From Chryseotalea sanaruensis (lineage in GTDB: Bacteria; Bacteroidota; Bacteroidia; Cytophagales; Cyclobacteriaceae), in assembly GCF_003990915.1 (NCBI RefSeq), contig NZ_BHXQ01000007.1, positions 246,968 to 310,967 on the forward strand: 64,000 nucleotides of DNA, written 5' to 3'. Position numbers and translations under genes: made by a program. Below are positions 54,705 through 62,609 of the stretch, in pieces (positions within the stretch are counted from its first letter, which is position 1; every line of letters begins with the position of its first letter). Below the pieces are notes generated by a model. That model was not told the origin of the DNA and did no database searches. It saw nothing but the letters and a program-made list of their open reading frames with translations.

Positions 54705-55643
54705 ATGGAAACTTTAGATGTAACCCAGCTGGAACCCCGGATCAAACACTCAACTATTTTTAGTCGTTTTGATGGACTTTCAAAGGGAGAAAAACTGATT
54801 ATTGAAAATGATCACGATCCCAAACCACTCTATTATCAACTGCTGGCTGAAAGAGGCCCTGTTTTTGGATGGGACTACCTGGAGGCAGGACCTCTTGTAT
54901 GGAAGGTAAGTATTAGTAAGTTGCTAAGTACAGACGCAGAGCAAACCATCGGTGAAATTGTAGCCCATGACTGGCGCAAAGCCGAAATCCTGAAAAAGTA
55001 TGGTATCGATTTTTGCTGTGGTGGTAAACGCACTGTACGAGAAGCCTGTGCTAAACAAGCCTTAGATTTTACTGTGGTAAATAGTGAGCTTGTGCAAGTT
55101 GAAAACGATTTTAAAGATCAGGGCCATAATTTCAATTTATGGGAACTGGATTTTCTGATTGATTTTATCATCAATAATCACCACGCCTATGTCAGCAAAT
55201 CCATTCCATTTCTATATGACCTTGGCACTAAAGTAAGCGCTGTACATGGTAACCAACATCCTGAATTGATACAAATAAATCAACACCTGCAACTATTATT
55301 ACAGGAATTGTCATTACATATGCGGAAAGAAGAAGTCATTCTGTTTCCTTATATCAAATCGCTTGTACATGTCAGGCGCAACAATACTTCACTTGAAGCG
55401 GCTCCCTTTGGCAGCATAGGCAATCCAATCAACCAGATGGAAGAAGAACATACAGCTGCCGGTGATGCCCTTGCGGAAATTAAGCGCTTAAGCAATCATT
55501 ATGCAGTTCCTGCCGATGCCTGCAATTCGTACCGCATTCTCTACGCCAAGCTGGCTGAGTTTGAACAGGATTTACAACAACACATACACCTGGAGAACAA
55601 CATTTTGTTTCCTAAAGCATTGTTAATGGAGAAAAAAAAATAG
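54705..55643 (+). CDS. DUF2249-ScdA/RIC hemerythrin-like iron-sulfur repair protein
   Basis: A 312-residue protein in three parts: residues 1-75, a DUF2249 domain (FSRFDGLSKGEKLIIENDHDP); 80-125, the ScdA_N/DUF542 domain (TIGEIVAHDWRKAEILKKYG-IDFCCGGKR) with the paired Cys; 140-305, a hemerythrin-like HHE domain with repeated H and E ligands (NNHHAYVSK, LSLHMRKEEVILFPY, EEEHTAAGDAL, QHIHLENNILFPK). YtfE/ScdA/RIC proteins repair Fe-S centres after nitrosative stress. It has shared-operator site 2 upstream. The hairpin at 55749-55774 probably ends it. Confidence 0.9.
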   Translation: METLDVTQLEPRIKHSTIFSRFDGLSKGEKLIIENDHDPKPLYYQLLAERGPVFGWDYLEAGPLVWKVSISKLLSTDAEQTIGEIVAHDWRKAEILKKYGIDFCCGGKRTVREACAKQALDFTVVNSELVQVENDFKDQGHNFNLWELDFLIDFIINNHHAYVSKSIPFLYDLGTKVSAVHGNQHPELIQINQHLQLLLQELSLHMRKEEVILFPYIKSLVHVRRNNTSLEAAPFGSIGNPINQMEEEHTAAGDALAEIKRLSNHYAVPADACNSYRILYAKLAEFEQDLQQHIHLENNILFPKALLMEKKK

Positions 55644-55735
55644 AAGGTAGAAGATAGAATTCAGGAGATAGAAGATAGAAGCTAGAATTTAGAAGGTAGA
55701 AAAGAACAGGGAAGGCAGAATATAGAAGAAAGAAA
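55644..55735 (+). repeat. TAGAAG-rich tract after the RIC gene
   Basis: About eight imperfect copies of TAGAAG (TAGAAGGTAGAAGATAGAA and similar) immediately after the RIC stop. Confidence 0.65.
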
Positions 55736-55748
55736 AACATTCAGTCAA

Positions 55749-55774
55749 ATCATCGTCTCCGAAGGGACGATGAT
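55749..55774 (+). terminator. Hairpin after the RIC gene
   Basis: Perfect 9-bp stem ATCATCGTC / GACGATGAT around an 8-base loop, followed by CTCTGTTTT. Confidence 0.6.
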
Positions 55775-55884
55775 CTCTGTTTTACCAAAGCGCTGAAGAG
55801 TAGCAGTTATCAAATAAAAAATCAATACACCAAATGCAGAATTCTGAATGTCGAATTTTGTATACTTGTGTTATTCAAAATGAT

Positions 55885-56334
55885 ATGTTTACAAAAGCCT
55901 GCGAAAATGCCATCCGCGCTGTCCTGCTCATCACCATTAAAGGCAGGGAAGATAAAAAACTCAGCATTCAGCAGATTGCCAAAGCAATTGATTCCCCCCT
56001 ACCCTTTACAGCTAAAATATTACAAACGCTTTCGCGCGAAGGATTGGTTGCTTCCGCAAAGGGTCCTAACGGAGGTTTTTACATAGACACTAAAGCCAAA
56101 CCCATTACCCTTAGTCAGGTGGTACGTGCTATGGATGAAGAAAGTGTACTCACTACTTGTGCATTGGGATTAAAACAATGTTCCGACAAACAACCCTGCC
56201 CCATCCACCATCAGGTAAAAGCGTACAAAAACCAACTCAGTAAAGTATTGCATAAAAAAACAGTACAAGACCTGGCAAAAGACCTGACCGATGGCAAAAC
56301 TTTTCTCCGCAGCCACCGGAAAGTAAAAAAGTGA
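55885..56334 (+). CDS. Rrf2-family (NsrR/IscR-like) regulator
   Basis: A 149-residue Rrf2 protein. The winged HTH (about residues 26-65; SIQQIAKAIDSPLPFTAKIL) and the wing GPNGGFYI are typical. Three cysteines, TTCALGLKQCSDKQPCPIHH (C-x6-C-x5-C near residue 93), match the spacing region of Fe-S cluster ligands in NsrR/IscR. It is between the RIC gene and the class II RNR gene, both with the shared operator upstream, so it is the best candidate to bind that operator. The ATG at 55885 is the family start; 55834 would add 17 residues. Confidence 0.85.
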   Translation: MFTKACENAIRAVLLITIKGREDKKLSIQQIAKAIDSPLPFTAKILQTLSREGLVASAKGPNGGFYIDTKAKPITLSQVVRAMDEESVLTTCALGLKQCSDKQPCPIHHQVKAYKNQLSKVLHKKTVQDLAKDLTDGKTFLRSHRKVKK

Positions 56335-56548
56335 ACCGATAGTCAATAGAACTATGCCACTTCTTCTCGTGTACAAGTAATATCATATCACCAATTCTTA
56401 CAATAGCAAAACAGCAAGGAGTCATCATTTATTGAAACTTTTTTCTCCACTTTAAAACCGGCACAAAAAAATCATCTTTCAAAAACTGATTTTTGTCAGC
56501 TACTGCGTTTTTACATCAATTAAGGTGTTTTTTGAGTCATTCATTTTT

Positions 56549-56580
56549 ATTAATAAAGGATAAAATTATCCTTTATTAAT
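56549..56580. promoter_or_regulatory. Shared operator, site 3
   Basis: A 32-bp nearly perfect palindrome (15 of 16 pairs match): left arm ATTAATAAAGGATAA, right arm TTATCCTTTATTAAT. Its ends match sites 1 and 2. It is 44 bases before the class II RNR start. Confidence 0.8.
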
Positions 56581-56623
56581 AACTTTAAGTCAATCTTATT
56601 TTTTAGACTTAATCATTATCTAT

Positions 56624-58474
56624 ATGGAACTCAATCAACAAATACTCAGCGACATTGTCGTCTACACCAAATATGCGCGCTACCTCAGCGACCAGCACCG
56701 CAGGGAAGTATGGCCGGAAATCTGTAACCGCTATCAGGATATGATGATCCAGAAGTATCCGGCACTGGAACAGGAAATAAAAGACAACATGCAATGGGTA
56801 CTCTCTAAAAAAATATTACCCTCCATGCGTGCCATGCAATTTGCCGGCACACCCATCATTAAAAACAACAGCAGAATTTACAATTGCGCGTACATGCCCG
56901 TTGACGACATCCGTGCTTTCCCCGAAGCCATGTTTTTATTACTTGGTGGTACAGGTGTTGGTTTCTCTGTACAGAAGCATCACGTAGCTAAGCTACCTCT
57001 CATTCACAAAGCAGAAAAACGCAGGCGCTTTCTCATAGGCGATAGCCTGGAAGGTTGGGCCGATTCCATCAAGATGATTATGAAAGCCTACTTCGGACAA
57101 AATGATGCCTTACCTGATTTCGATTATTCAGACATTCGTCCAAAAGGTGCAAGACTGGTAACAGCCGGAGGTAAAGCACCTGGGCCAGAACCGCTAAAAG
57201 TTTGTCATGCCCATCTTATGGCCATACTCGATCGCAAAGCAGATGGTGAGCAACTCACCAGCCTCGAATGCCACGACCTCATGTGTCACATTGCCAATGC
57301 TGTGTTAGCAGGTGGCATCAGAAGATCTGCCATGATCTCTCTCTTCTCACCAGACGATGAAGACATGCTCACCTGCAAGTTTGGCAACTGGTGGGAACTG
57401 AACGAGCAACGCGGGCGCGCCAATAACTCCGCAGTACTCTCACGTACCGACACAACAGAAAAAGAATTTTTCGCACTCTGGAAAAAGATAGAACTCTCCG
57501 GTGCCGGTGAACCCGGTTTTTATTTCAGCAACCATCCAGACTGGGGTACTAATCCTTGTTGCGAAATTGCACTCAAGCCTTTTCAGTTTTGCAATTTGTG
57601 CGAGGTAAATGTTTCAGATGTAGAAACTCAGGAAGAATTGAATGCGCGTGCCGGAGCAGCCGCTTTCCTCGGTACACTTCAGGCTGGCTTTACCGACTTC
57701 CATTATTTAAGAGAAGTTTGGAAAAGCACAACCGAACAAGATGCACTCATCGGTGTGGGCATGACAGGCATAGCCAGTGGTCGCATACTCAAACTTGATT
57801 TACACGAGGCGGCCGATGAGGTAAAACGCATCAACAATGAAGTGTCGGCAAAAATCGGAATATCCTTCGCAGCACGCTGCACCACCATCAAGCCATCAGG
57901 TACCAGCTCATTAGTGTTGGGCACTGCCTCCGGCATACATGCCTGGCACAATCTCTTTTACCTGCGAAGAATGCGCATTGGTAAAAATGAAGCGCTATAC
58001 GATTATTTGAAACAACATCACCCACAATTGCTTGAAGACGATATGCTCAATAGTCGACAAGCCATTATTTGTATTCCACAACGCGCCCCTGCCAACAGCA
58101 TTGTGCGCACAGAACCCGTTATGGATCTGCTCGAAAGAATTAAATTATTTAATACAGAATGGGTAAGAAGAGGTTTCCGCATGGGTTACAATGCCAACAA
58201 CGTATCCGCTACAGTATCAATCAAAGATGATGAATGGGAAACAGTAGGCAAGTGGATGTGGCAAAACAAAGCATCTTACAATGGACTCAGCGTTCTGCCG
58301 TTCGACAATGGTAATTACAAGCAGGCACCATTTGAAGATATTAGTGAAGAAACATTTCTTGCATTAGAGCAACATTTAGCTGCCATTGATTTATCGGCAG
58401 TATACGAACCAGAAGACGATACCGATTTACAAGCCGAGGCTGCCTGTGCCGGTGGTGCGTGTGTGATTCATTAG
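56624..58474 (+). CDS. B12-dependent class II ribonucleotide reductase
   Basis: A 616-residue adenosylcobalamin-dependent reductase of the short monomeric (RtpR/NrdJ-like) type, making deoxynucleotides without oxygen. The glycyl-radical motif is absent. Catalytic residues appear: an early Cys in RIYNCAYMPVDD (near 86), the NPCCEIALKPFQFCNLCEVN block (near 310), and a C-terminal CAGGACVIH pair that reduces the active site. The TIKPSGTSSLVLG phosphate-binding motif is near 425. It has its own palindromic operator and no small subunit next to it, as expected. Confidence 0.92.
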   Translation: MELNQQILSDIVVYTKYARYLSDQHRREVWPEICNRYQDMMIQKYPALEQEIKDNMQWVLSKKILPSMRAMQFAGTPIIKNNSRIYNCAYMPVDDIRAFPEAMFLLLGGTGVGFSVQKHHVAKLPLIHKAEKRRRFLIGDSLEGWADSIKMIMKAYFGQNDALPDFDYSDIRPKGARLVTAGGKAPGPEPLKVCHAHLMAILDRKADGEQLTSLECHDLMCHIANAVLAGGIRRSAMISLFSPDDEDMLTCKFGNWWELNEQRGRANNSAVLSRTDTTEKEFFALWKKIELSGAGEPGFYFSNHPDWGTNPCCEIALKPFQFCNLCEVNVSDVETQEELNARAGAAAFLGTLQAGFTDFHYLREVWKSTTEQDALIGVGMTGIASGRILKLDLHEAADEVKRINNEVSAKIGISFAARCTTIKPSGTSSLVLGTASGIHAWHNLFYLRRMRIGKNEALYDYLKQHHPQLLEDDMLNSRQAIICIPQRAPANSIVRTEPVMDLLERIKLFNTEWVRRGFRMGYNANNVSATVSIKDDEWETVGKWMWQNKASYNGLSVLPFDNGNYKQAPFEDISEETFLALEQHLAAIDLSAVYEPEDDTDLQAEAACAGGACVIH

Positions 58475-58488
58475 TAAAATCTGATACA

Positions 58489-58519
58489 ATGCTTCTCCTG
58501 AGTTTATCGGGAGAAGCAT
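58489..58519 (+). terminator. Hairpin after the RNR gene
   Basis: Stem ATGCTTCTCC / GGAGAAGCAT, 11-base loop, 14 bases after the stop; short T run. Confidence 0.75.
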
Positions 58520-58528
58520 TTATCCGGG

Positions 58529-58641
58529 GCAGCCCTCGTGCCTCGGTCGGGCTATACGCTGCAATCTTTTTGTCCAGCGCTGATGCCCCGCAGCAAAAAG
58601 GATTTCCGCTACTATCCCTGCTGCGGCATTCGTGTAGAAAA
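58529..58641 (+). repeat. Dispersed repeat A, copy 2
   Basis: The same ~110-bp unit as at 42623 and 60404, here starting GCAGCCCTCGTGCCTCGG. Further downstream (58805-58827) is a hairpin CTTCCGGATT / AATCCGGAAG, a counterpart in style to the hairpins of repeat B. Confidence 0.82.
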
Positions 58642-58868
58642 ATTAAGAATGCTTCGAATCGTGGATAACATGCTCTTCCGAATTTGTAATTAGGAAGCCT
58701 TATCACAGAGTCTGCGACCCTCATTTAATACAACGATTCAAATTTATGCTAGTACATGTAATGAATTGTAAATTTCAAGGTGGATTAAAAATCCTATGAT
58801 ATAACTTCCGGATTGTAAATCCGGAAGAGCCAAATTCGGAATAACCAAAAATACAGAAAGCATCCGCC
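58642..58868. other. 227-bp intergenic region with a 10-bp hairpin
   Basis: Only the CTTCCGGATT-GTA-AATCCGGAAG hairpin (58805-58827) stands out. No gene is seen. Confidence 0.5.
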
Positions 58869-60344
58869 TTACTTTTTCTTTGATTTAAAAGTATACTCAA
58901 AACCAAAACGTGTATTCAGTTTGTTTGCGTATGGACTGCTCAAATTATCATCGTAGATCATATAAAGCACAAACAAAGTTCCTTTTAAACGATTGACAAT
59001 TCTGTAATCTTTTTTAATACCCACAAAAGCAGAATTGACCCAGCGCGCTGGATCTTCCATACTTTTGGCATTGGCAAAACTGGGTACAGGTATACCGAAC
59101 AAAAACTCGCCTTCCAGCCTGAATGAAATACCTTTGTTCCAACGGAACTCTGCAAACATCCTGGGGCCATACATACTTTCCTGCTCCTGATACACTACTC
59201 TTTTCGCATAGCCAAGTCGTTGGTTCCAACCCAGGCCCGCACTCCAGCGATCAGTGATGCGATAAGCAAGAGACGGATTAATATCAATTAACCAATGTTG
59301 CGATTTTTGCACCTGAAAACTTAGACCTGGTACTAATCGCTCAACAAAAGGTTTTGCTTTCATCGGATTAGCCCTACTCTTAGGTACGTTCAGGCTATCC
59401 AACGATTCATATTTGAGTTTAAGATCACTCATCTTTTGCATAGCGGCCGTTAGTGCCTCTTGCTTTCCTGCAAAGTGATCCTTAGCTAATTTCATCACCT
59501 CTTCTTTGCCCTGTTCTTTCAACATATTTTTGGCAGCCTCTTCATCCATGGCGGATGGCATATTTGCTTTGCCCAACTCCTGCTGTAAAGCACCCACTTC
59601 TTTAATTTCAGAAATTTTATCTTCTGCCAGTTTATCAATGGCTGTTGAGTTCTTTAAACCACCTTCTTTAATTTGTTGCACTTCATTTTGGTAGGTATCT
59701 ACCTTGCTTGACAAATCACTTACTTTGCCTAGTTGCTCCTGTGCCTGTTTCAGTTCATCCGGTATTTGTACTTGCGCTTTTACATCTTGTACTTGCTGGT
59801 TTACGTCAGGCGCTTTAACGTCTGTGCCATTTAATGTCGGAGTGTTAAGCGATGTTTCATTAAGCTTGGGTGCATCTATTGCATTGCCTGTTTTAAACTG
59901 GTTATCGGTAATCTTGTTAAAGCTCTGCACTTTATCATTAATACTATTCTCAATTTTATTAACCGGGTCTTGAATTTTTCTCTGTAGTGTCACTATCTCA
60001 TGATTAAGCGAATCCAGTTTTTTAAGTGGCTTGAGGTTGTTGAGACTATCCAAACTTTTCTGCACCAGTACAGTAGGTTGCCCCATGCGGTTGAGGCTAT
60101 CGGCTTTATTTTGCAATGCTTGTCTTTTGCTTTTCAGGTTTTGTAATGATTTGCTGGAGTCCGCGCCTGCGCGCAAGTTTGTAAGCTGATCTATTTTTTG
60201 CTGTAGCGAATCGATTCGTTGCTGATGGTAATTCACCAGACTATCGGCTTTGTTAAGTACACTTATCTTCAACGTGTCTGTTTGGGCCAAAAGGCCGTGA
60301 GACAAAAAGAATACCGCTATAAAGAAGCAAATGCGCACGAACAA
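58869..60344 (-). CDS. Secreted coiled-coil protein with C-terminal outer-membrane beta-barrel-like domain
   Basis: A 491-residue protein not known to me by name. A signal peptide (about residues 1-20, cut after LLAQ) is followed by a long coiled coil (residues 25-310) of Leu heptads with many SLN/QKI repeats (for example RIDSLQQKIDQL), then about 150 residues (from PGLSFQVQKSQHWLIDINPSL) that look like the last strands of an outer-membrane beta-barrel and end in FEYTFKSKKK. The mixture suggests an outer-membrane protein with a periplasmic stalk. It is flanked by repeat A copies 2 and 3. Confidence 0.72.
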   Translation of the reverse strand: MFVRICFFIAVFFLSHGLLAQTDTLKISVLNKADSLVNYHQQRIDSLQQKIDQLTNLRAGADSSKSLQNLKSKRQALQNKADSLNRMGQPTVLVQKSLDSLNNLKPLKKLDSLNHEIVTLQRKIQDPVNKIENSINDKVQSFNKITDNQFKTGNAIDAPKLNETSLNTPTLNGTDVKAPDVNQQVQDVKAQVQIPDELKQAQEQLGKVSDLSSKVDTYQNEVQQIKEGGLKNSTAIDKLAEDKISEIKEVGALQQELGKANMPSAMDEEAAKNMLKEQGKEEVMKLAKDHFAGKQEALTAAMQKMSDLKLKYESLDSLNVPKSRANPMKAKPFVERLVPGLSFQVQKSQHWLIDINPSLAYRITDRWSAGLGWNQRLGYAKRVVYQEQESMYGPRMFAEFRWNKGISFRLEGEFLFGIPVPSFANAKSMEDPARWVNSAFVGIKKDYRIVNRLKGTLFVLYMIYDDNLSSPYANKLNTRFGFEYTFKSKKK

Positions 60345-60403
60345 AAATAAGGGGTTTTTTGAGTTAAAAGTAGGCCGTGTGAATTTAAAGTTTAACAGAG
60401 TGG

Positions 60404-60517
60404 GCAGCCTCTCGTGCCTCGAGCCGGGCTATGCGCTACAATCTTTTTGCCCAACGCACACACCACGCAGCAAAAAGGATTTACGCTCCTATCCCTGCTG
60501 CGGTTGGGTGTAAAAAG
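60404..60517 (+). repeat. Dispersed repeat A, copy 3
   Basis: The ~110-bp unit begins GCAGCCTCTCGTGCCTC and ends near GGGTGTAAAAAG. Most similar to copy 1 at 42623. Confidence 0.85.
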
Positions 60518-60581
60518 TAAATTAAGACAATAGAAAGTGATTGCGATCTTTAAAAATAGATTTTCTAATGTACCATAAAAA

Positions 60582-60638
60582 CGGGATTAAAATCCCTCAT
60601 CATCAAGCCTTCGACATGCGCTTCGCTAACATGTCGAA
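60582..60638. repeat. Dispersed repeat B, copy 2
   Basis: CGGGATTAAAATCCCT (60582-60597; nearly palindromic) and 9-bp arms TTCGACATG / CATGTCGAA at 60610-60638, as at 42786-42855. Confidence 0.85.
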
Positions 60639-60700
60639 CAGCATGGGAGCTACTTCCATACCTTGAATGCTGGAATGTAAAATTTATCTTTGTTATGCCC

Positions 60701-60988
60701 CCACTGGTCGTAGCGTCTCGCTACGACCTCTCTAATACAAGCCTATCAAACAAACAACAATTCAATCTCTCCTTTTCTACTACCACAATAATCTCCAGCA
60801 CTACCCCTCCCACTGGTCGTAGCGTCTCGCTACGACCTCTCAAATACAAGCTTTATCAAACAAATAACAATTCAATCTCTCCTTTTCTACTACCATAATA
60901 ATCTCCAGCACTACTGTGCAACCATTCCTCCTCTTTTTCTATCCCACTGGTCGTAGCGTCTCGCTACGACCTCTCAAATACAAGCTTA
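60701..60988. repeat. Tandem REP hairpins with copies of the transposase 3' end
   Basis: Three REP hairpins (60706-60728, 60815-60837, 60949-60971) with perfect 10-bp arms GGTCGTAGCG / CGCTACGACC. Hairpins 1 and 2 are each followed by 76-105 bases that copy the 3' end of the neighbouring transposase gene: the second copy contains the last 27 codons. Unit lengths are 109 and 134 bases. Confidence 0.9.
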
Positions 60989-61537
60989 TCAAACAAACAA
61001 CAATTCAATCTCTCCTTTTCTACTACCATAATAATCTCCAGCACTACTGTGCAACCATTCCTCCTCTTTTTCTATCAGACCCAACTCAACAGGATTATTA
61101 TGCATGTACGTTAATCGCTGATCAATCATTTCATTTGTATTCAACTCTATCGGATGGTTATGTTGCTGCCAAAATTGAAAATATTTATTTCGCGCATTTT
61201 CAATGCCTGAACTATACATTAAGCTCAACATCCATTCCCTTCTGCTCTCATACATGTTACTTTCAATTGCCTTTCTGATATGTCTCGATGTAAAACTCTT
61301 AAAATCCCGAACTATGTCTGACAATACACCATTCTCTGTTCCTATAATCAAGTGGACATGGCTCGTCATAATACAATAGCCATACACTTCCAATCCTTTA
61401 TTTGCTTGACAAAATTTAATGCTTTCGTATAAGACCTTTCTGTATTCTTCTCGTATAAATACATCGATCCAATGAACAACGGTAAATGTTACAAAGTAAA
61501 GTTTACGATTATCCCGAAATGAATATTTCCTGCCCAT
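60989..61537 (-). CDS. REP-associated tyrosine transposase (RAYT, Y1/HUH)
   Basis: A 182-residue single-strand transposase of the IS200-like RAYT group. The HUH metal-binding motif is HVHLI (near residue 61), preceded by the beta strand of the Y1 fold and followed by the helices with DFKSFTSRHIRK; the catalytic Tyr was not assigned with certainty. The C-terminus NNPVELGLIEKEEEWLHSSA fits the family. REP hairpins flank it on both sides in opposite orientation (three at the 3' side, one at 61597-61619), as RAYT genes are known to mobilise REPs. Confidence 0.88.
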   Translation of the reverse strand: MGRKYSFRDNRKLYFVTFTVVHWIDVFIREEYRKVLYESIKFCQANKGLEVYGYCIMTSHVHLIIGTENGVLSDIVRDFKSFTSRHIRKAIESNMYESRREWMLSLMYSSGIENARNKYFQFWQQHNHPIELNTNEMIDQRLTYMHNNPVELGLIEKEEEWLHSSAGDYYGSRKGEIELLFV

Positions 61538-61596
61538 CTGAATTGTCTTAAGGCAAGATATTGAAAAAAATGCTAAATTGACATTGCCTTTTCAAG

Positions 61597-61619
61597 GGTC
61601 GTAGCGAGACGCTACGACC
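61597..61619. repeat. REP hairpin upstream of the transposase, inverted
   Basis: GGTCGTAGCG-AGA-CGCTACGACC; the loop AGA is the complement of the TCT of the three downstream copies, so it lies in the opposite orientation. Confidence 0.9.
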
Positions 61620-61627
61620 AGCTAGGA

Positions 61628-61783
61628 ATGGCCTTTCACGTCACCATCACGCAAGAAGCGGATCAAGTTATCTCCGATGATGATCTCTTAGGGCTAATCA
61701 AAGATTCTCTGCCCTACAAAAAAGGGATCAATAGCGTATCGAGGCTGTCTCATGATCTCTGGAAAATAACTGCCAATAAATAA
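61628..61783 (+). CDS. Small hypothetical protein (51 aa)
   Basis: An ATG frame of 51 codons (MAFHVTITQEADQVISDDDL... ends WKITANK) stops at 61781-61783, 16 bases before a terminator-like hairpin. Composition is protein-like. It begins nine bases after an REP hairpin and could be the 3' part of a gene cut by the REP/transposase unit, or a small gene in its own right. No family is recognised. Confidence 0.5.
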   Translation: MAFHVTITQEADQVISDDDLLGLIKDSLPYKKGINSVSRLSHDLWKITANK

Positions 61784-61799
61784 CTGATACCTAAATAAA

Positions 61800-61825
61800 A
61801 AACCCAGCGTAAAAGCTGGGCTTTG
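61800..61825 (+). terminator. Terminator after the 51-aa ORF
   Basis: Stem CCCAGC / GCTGGG with a 6-base loop, A-rich before and CTTTG after. Confidence 0.65.
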
Positions 61826-61871
61826 TAGTTTATTTCAAAAGTGGTAAGAGACGACAAGAATAGTCAGGGTG

Positions 61872-62609
61872 CTATATAGACTTTTGTCTCGATGACGATC
61901 TAACATAATAGCGATGTATAAATGGTGTTACATCCAATGAGTCCCAGTTTTGATTCCTTTCAAAGACGACACCCGATATTTCTCTTTCTCCTACTGAATC
62001 AGTCTTAATTACTAAAATTGATGTTAAACTATCCTTTTTTGGTAATGCCTTGTTCTTCTTAATAATCTTTGGATCTTCTGGGTCTCCAATAATCACATCA
62101 ACATTACTGAATTGTCTGTTCCCAAGTCTAATATCCAATATGTAATCTTCACCAACATCAACTGTGTCTTTATAAGGGATAAAAATTGGCGTCTTTGTTC
62201 CAAGAGTAAAATCTCTGGCACCATCCTTTTTATAATTGTAATAATCAACGACTCTTCCAATGGAATTGTATATAGTTAGTTGTTTCAAATATCCATCCTC
62301 TGTATAATCTTCAACCTTTAAAGGGATGCCAATTCTATATTCGCTTACCTGCTGTATTCTACCATTATCATAGTAAAACACTTTCTTTCCATCGAGCTTT
62401 CCCTTCTTCCAGTCGGTCTTTGCCATAATTTTACCATTTTCGTAATAGCTTATCCCTAAGCCATCACGTCTACCAAACTCATCTATGATGAACTCGTGCT
62501 TCAATTGACCTTTATCATAATACTCTAATTCTTTTTGAACTCCATCTTTCTTCCTCGTACAGCTAATAAAAAAAATTATGAGTATTAATAAAGCATTACT
62601 TCTGCTCAT
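61872..62609 (-). CDS. MORN-repeat lipoprotein (YwqK-like; candidate immunity protein)
   Basis: A 245-residue lipoprotein (lipobox FISC, Cys near residue 17) with at least three MORN-2-type repeats: YYDKGQLKHEF, YYENGKIMAKTDWKKGKLDG and YYDNGRIQQVSEY. The last ~110 residues are unrelated beta-rich sequence. This YwqK-like domain is sometimes annotated as an antitoxin. Its start overlaps the end of the RHS gene upstream by 14 bases, so it may be the cognate immunity or partner of the RHS product. Confidence 0.75.
   Translation of the reverse strand: MSRSNALLILIIFFISCTRKKDGVQKELEYYDKGQLKHEFIIDEFGRRDGLGISYYENGKIMAKTDWKKGKLDGKKVFYYDNGRIQQVSEYRIGIPLKVEDYTEDGYLKQLTIYNSIGRVVDYYNYKKDGARDFTLGTKTPIFIPYKDTVDVGEDYILDIRLGNRQFSNVDVIIGDPEDPKIIKKNKALPKKDSLTSILVIKTDSVGEREISGVVFERNQNWDSLDVTPFIHRYYVRSSSRQKSI

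Noticed and set aside
56170..56428. Antisense frames over the Rrf2 gene
   Set aside because: Shadows of the Rrf2 gene with no start or conserved features.
60701..60988. Possible CRISPR array
   Set aside because: The repeated units are REP hairpins with copies of the transposase 3' end between them; spacers are not unique and no cas genes are nearby.
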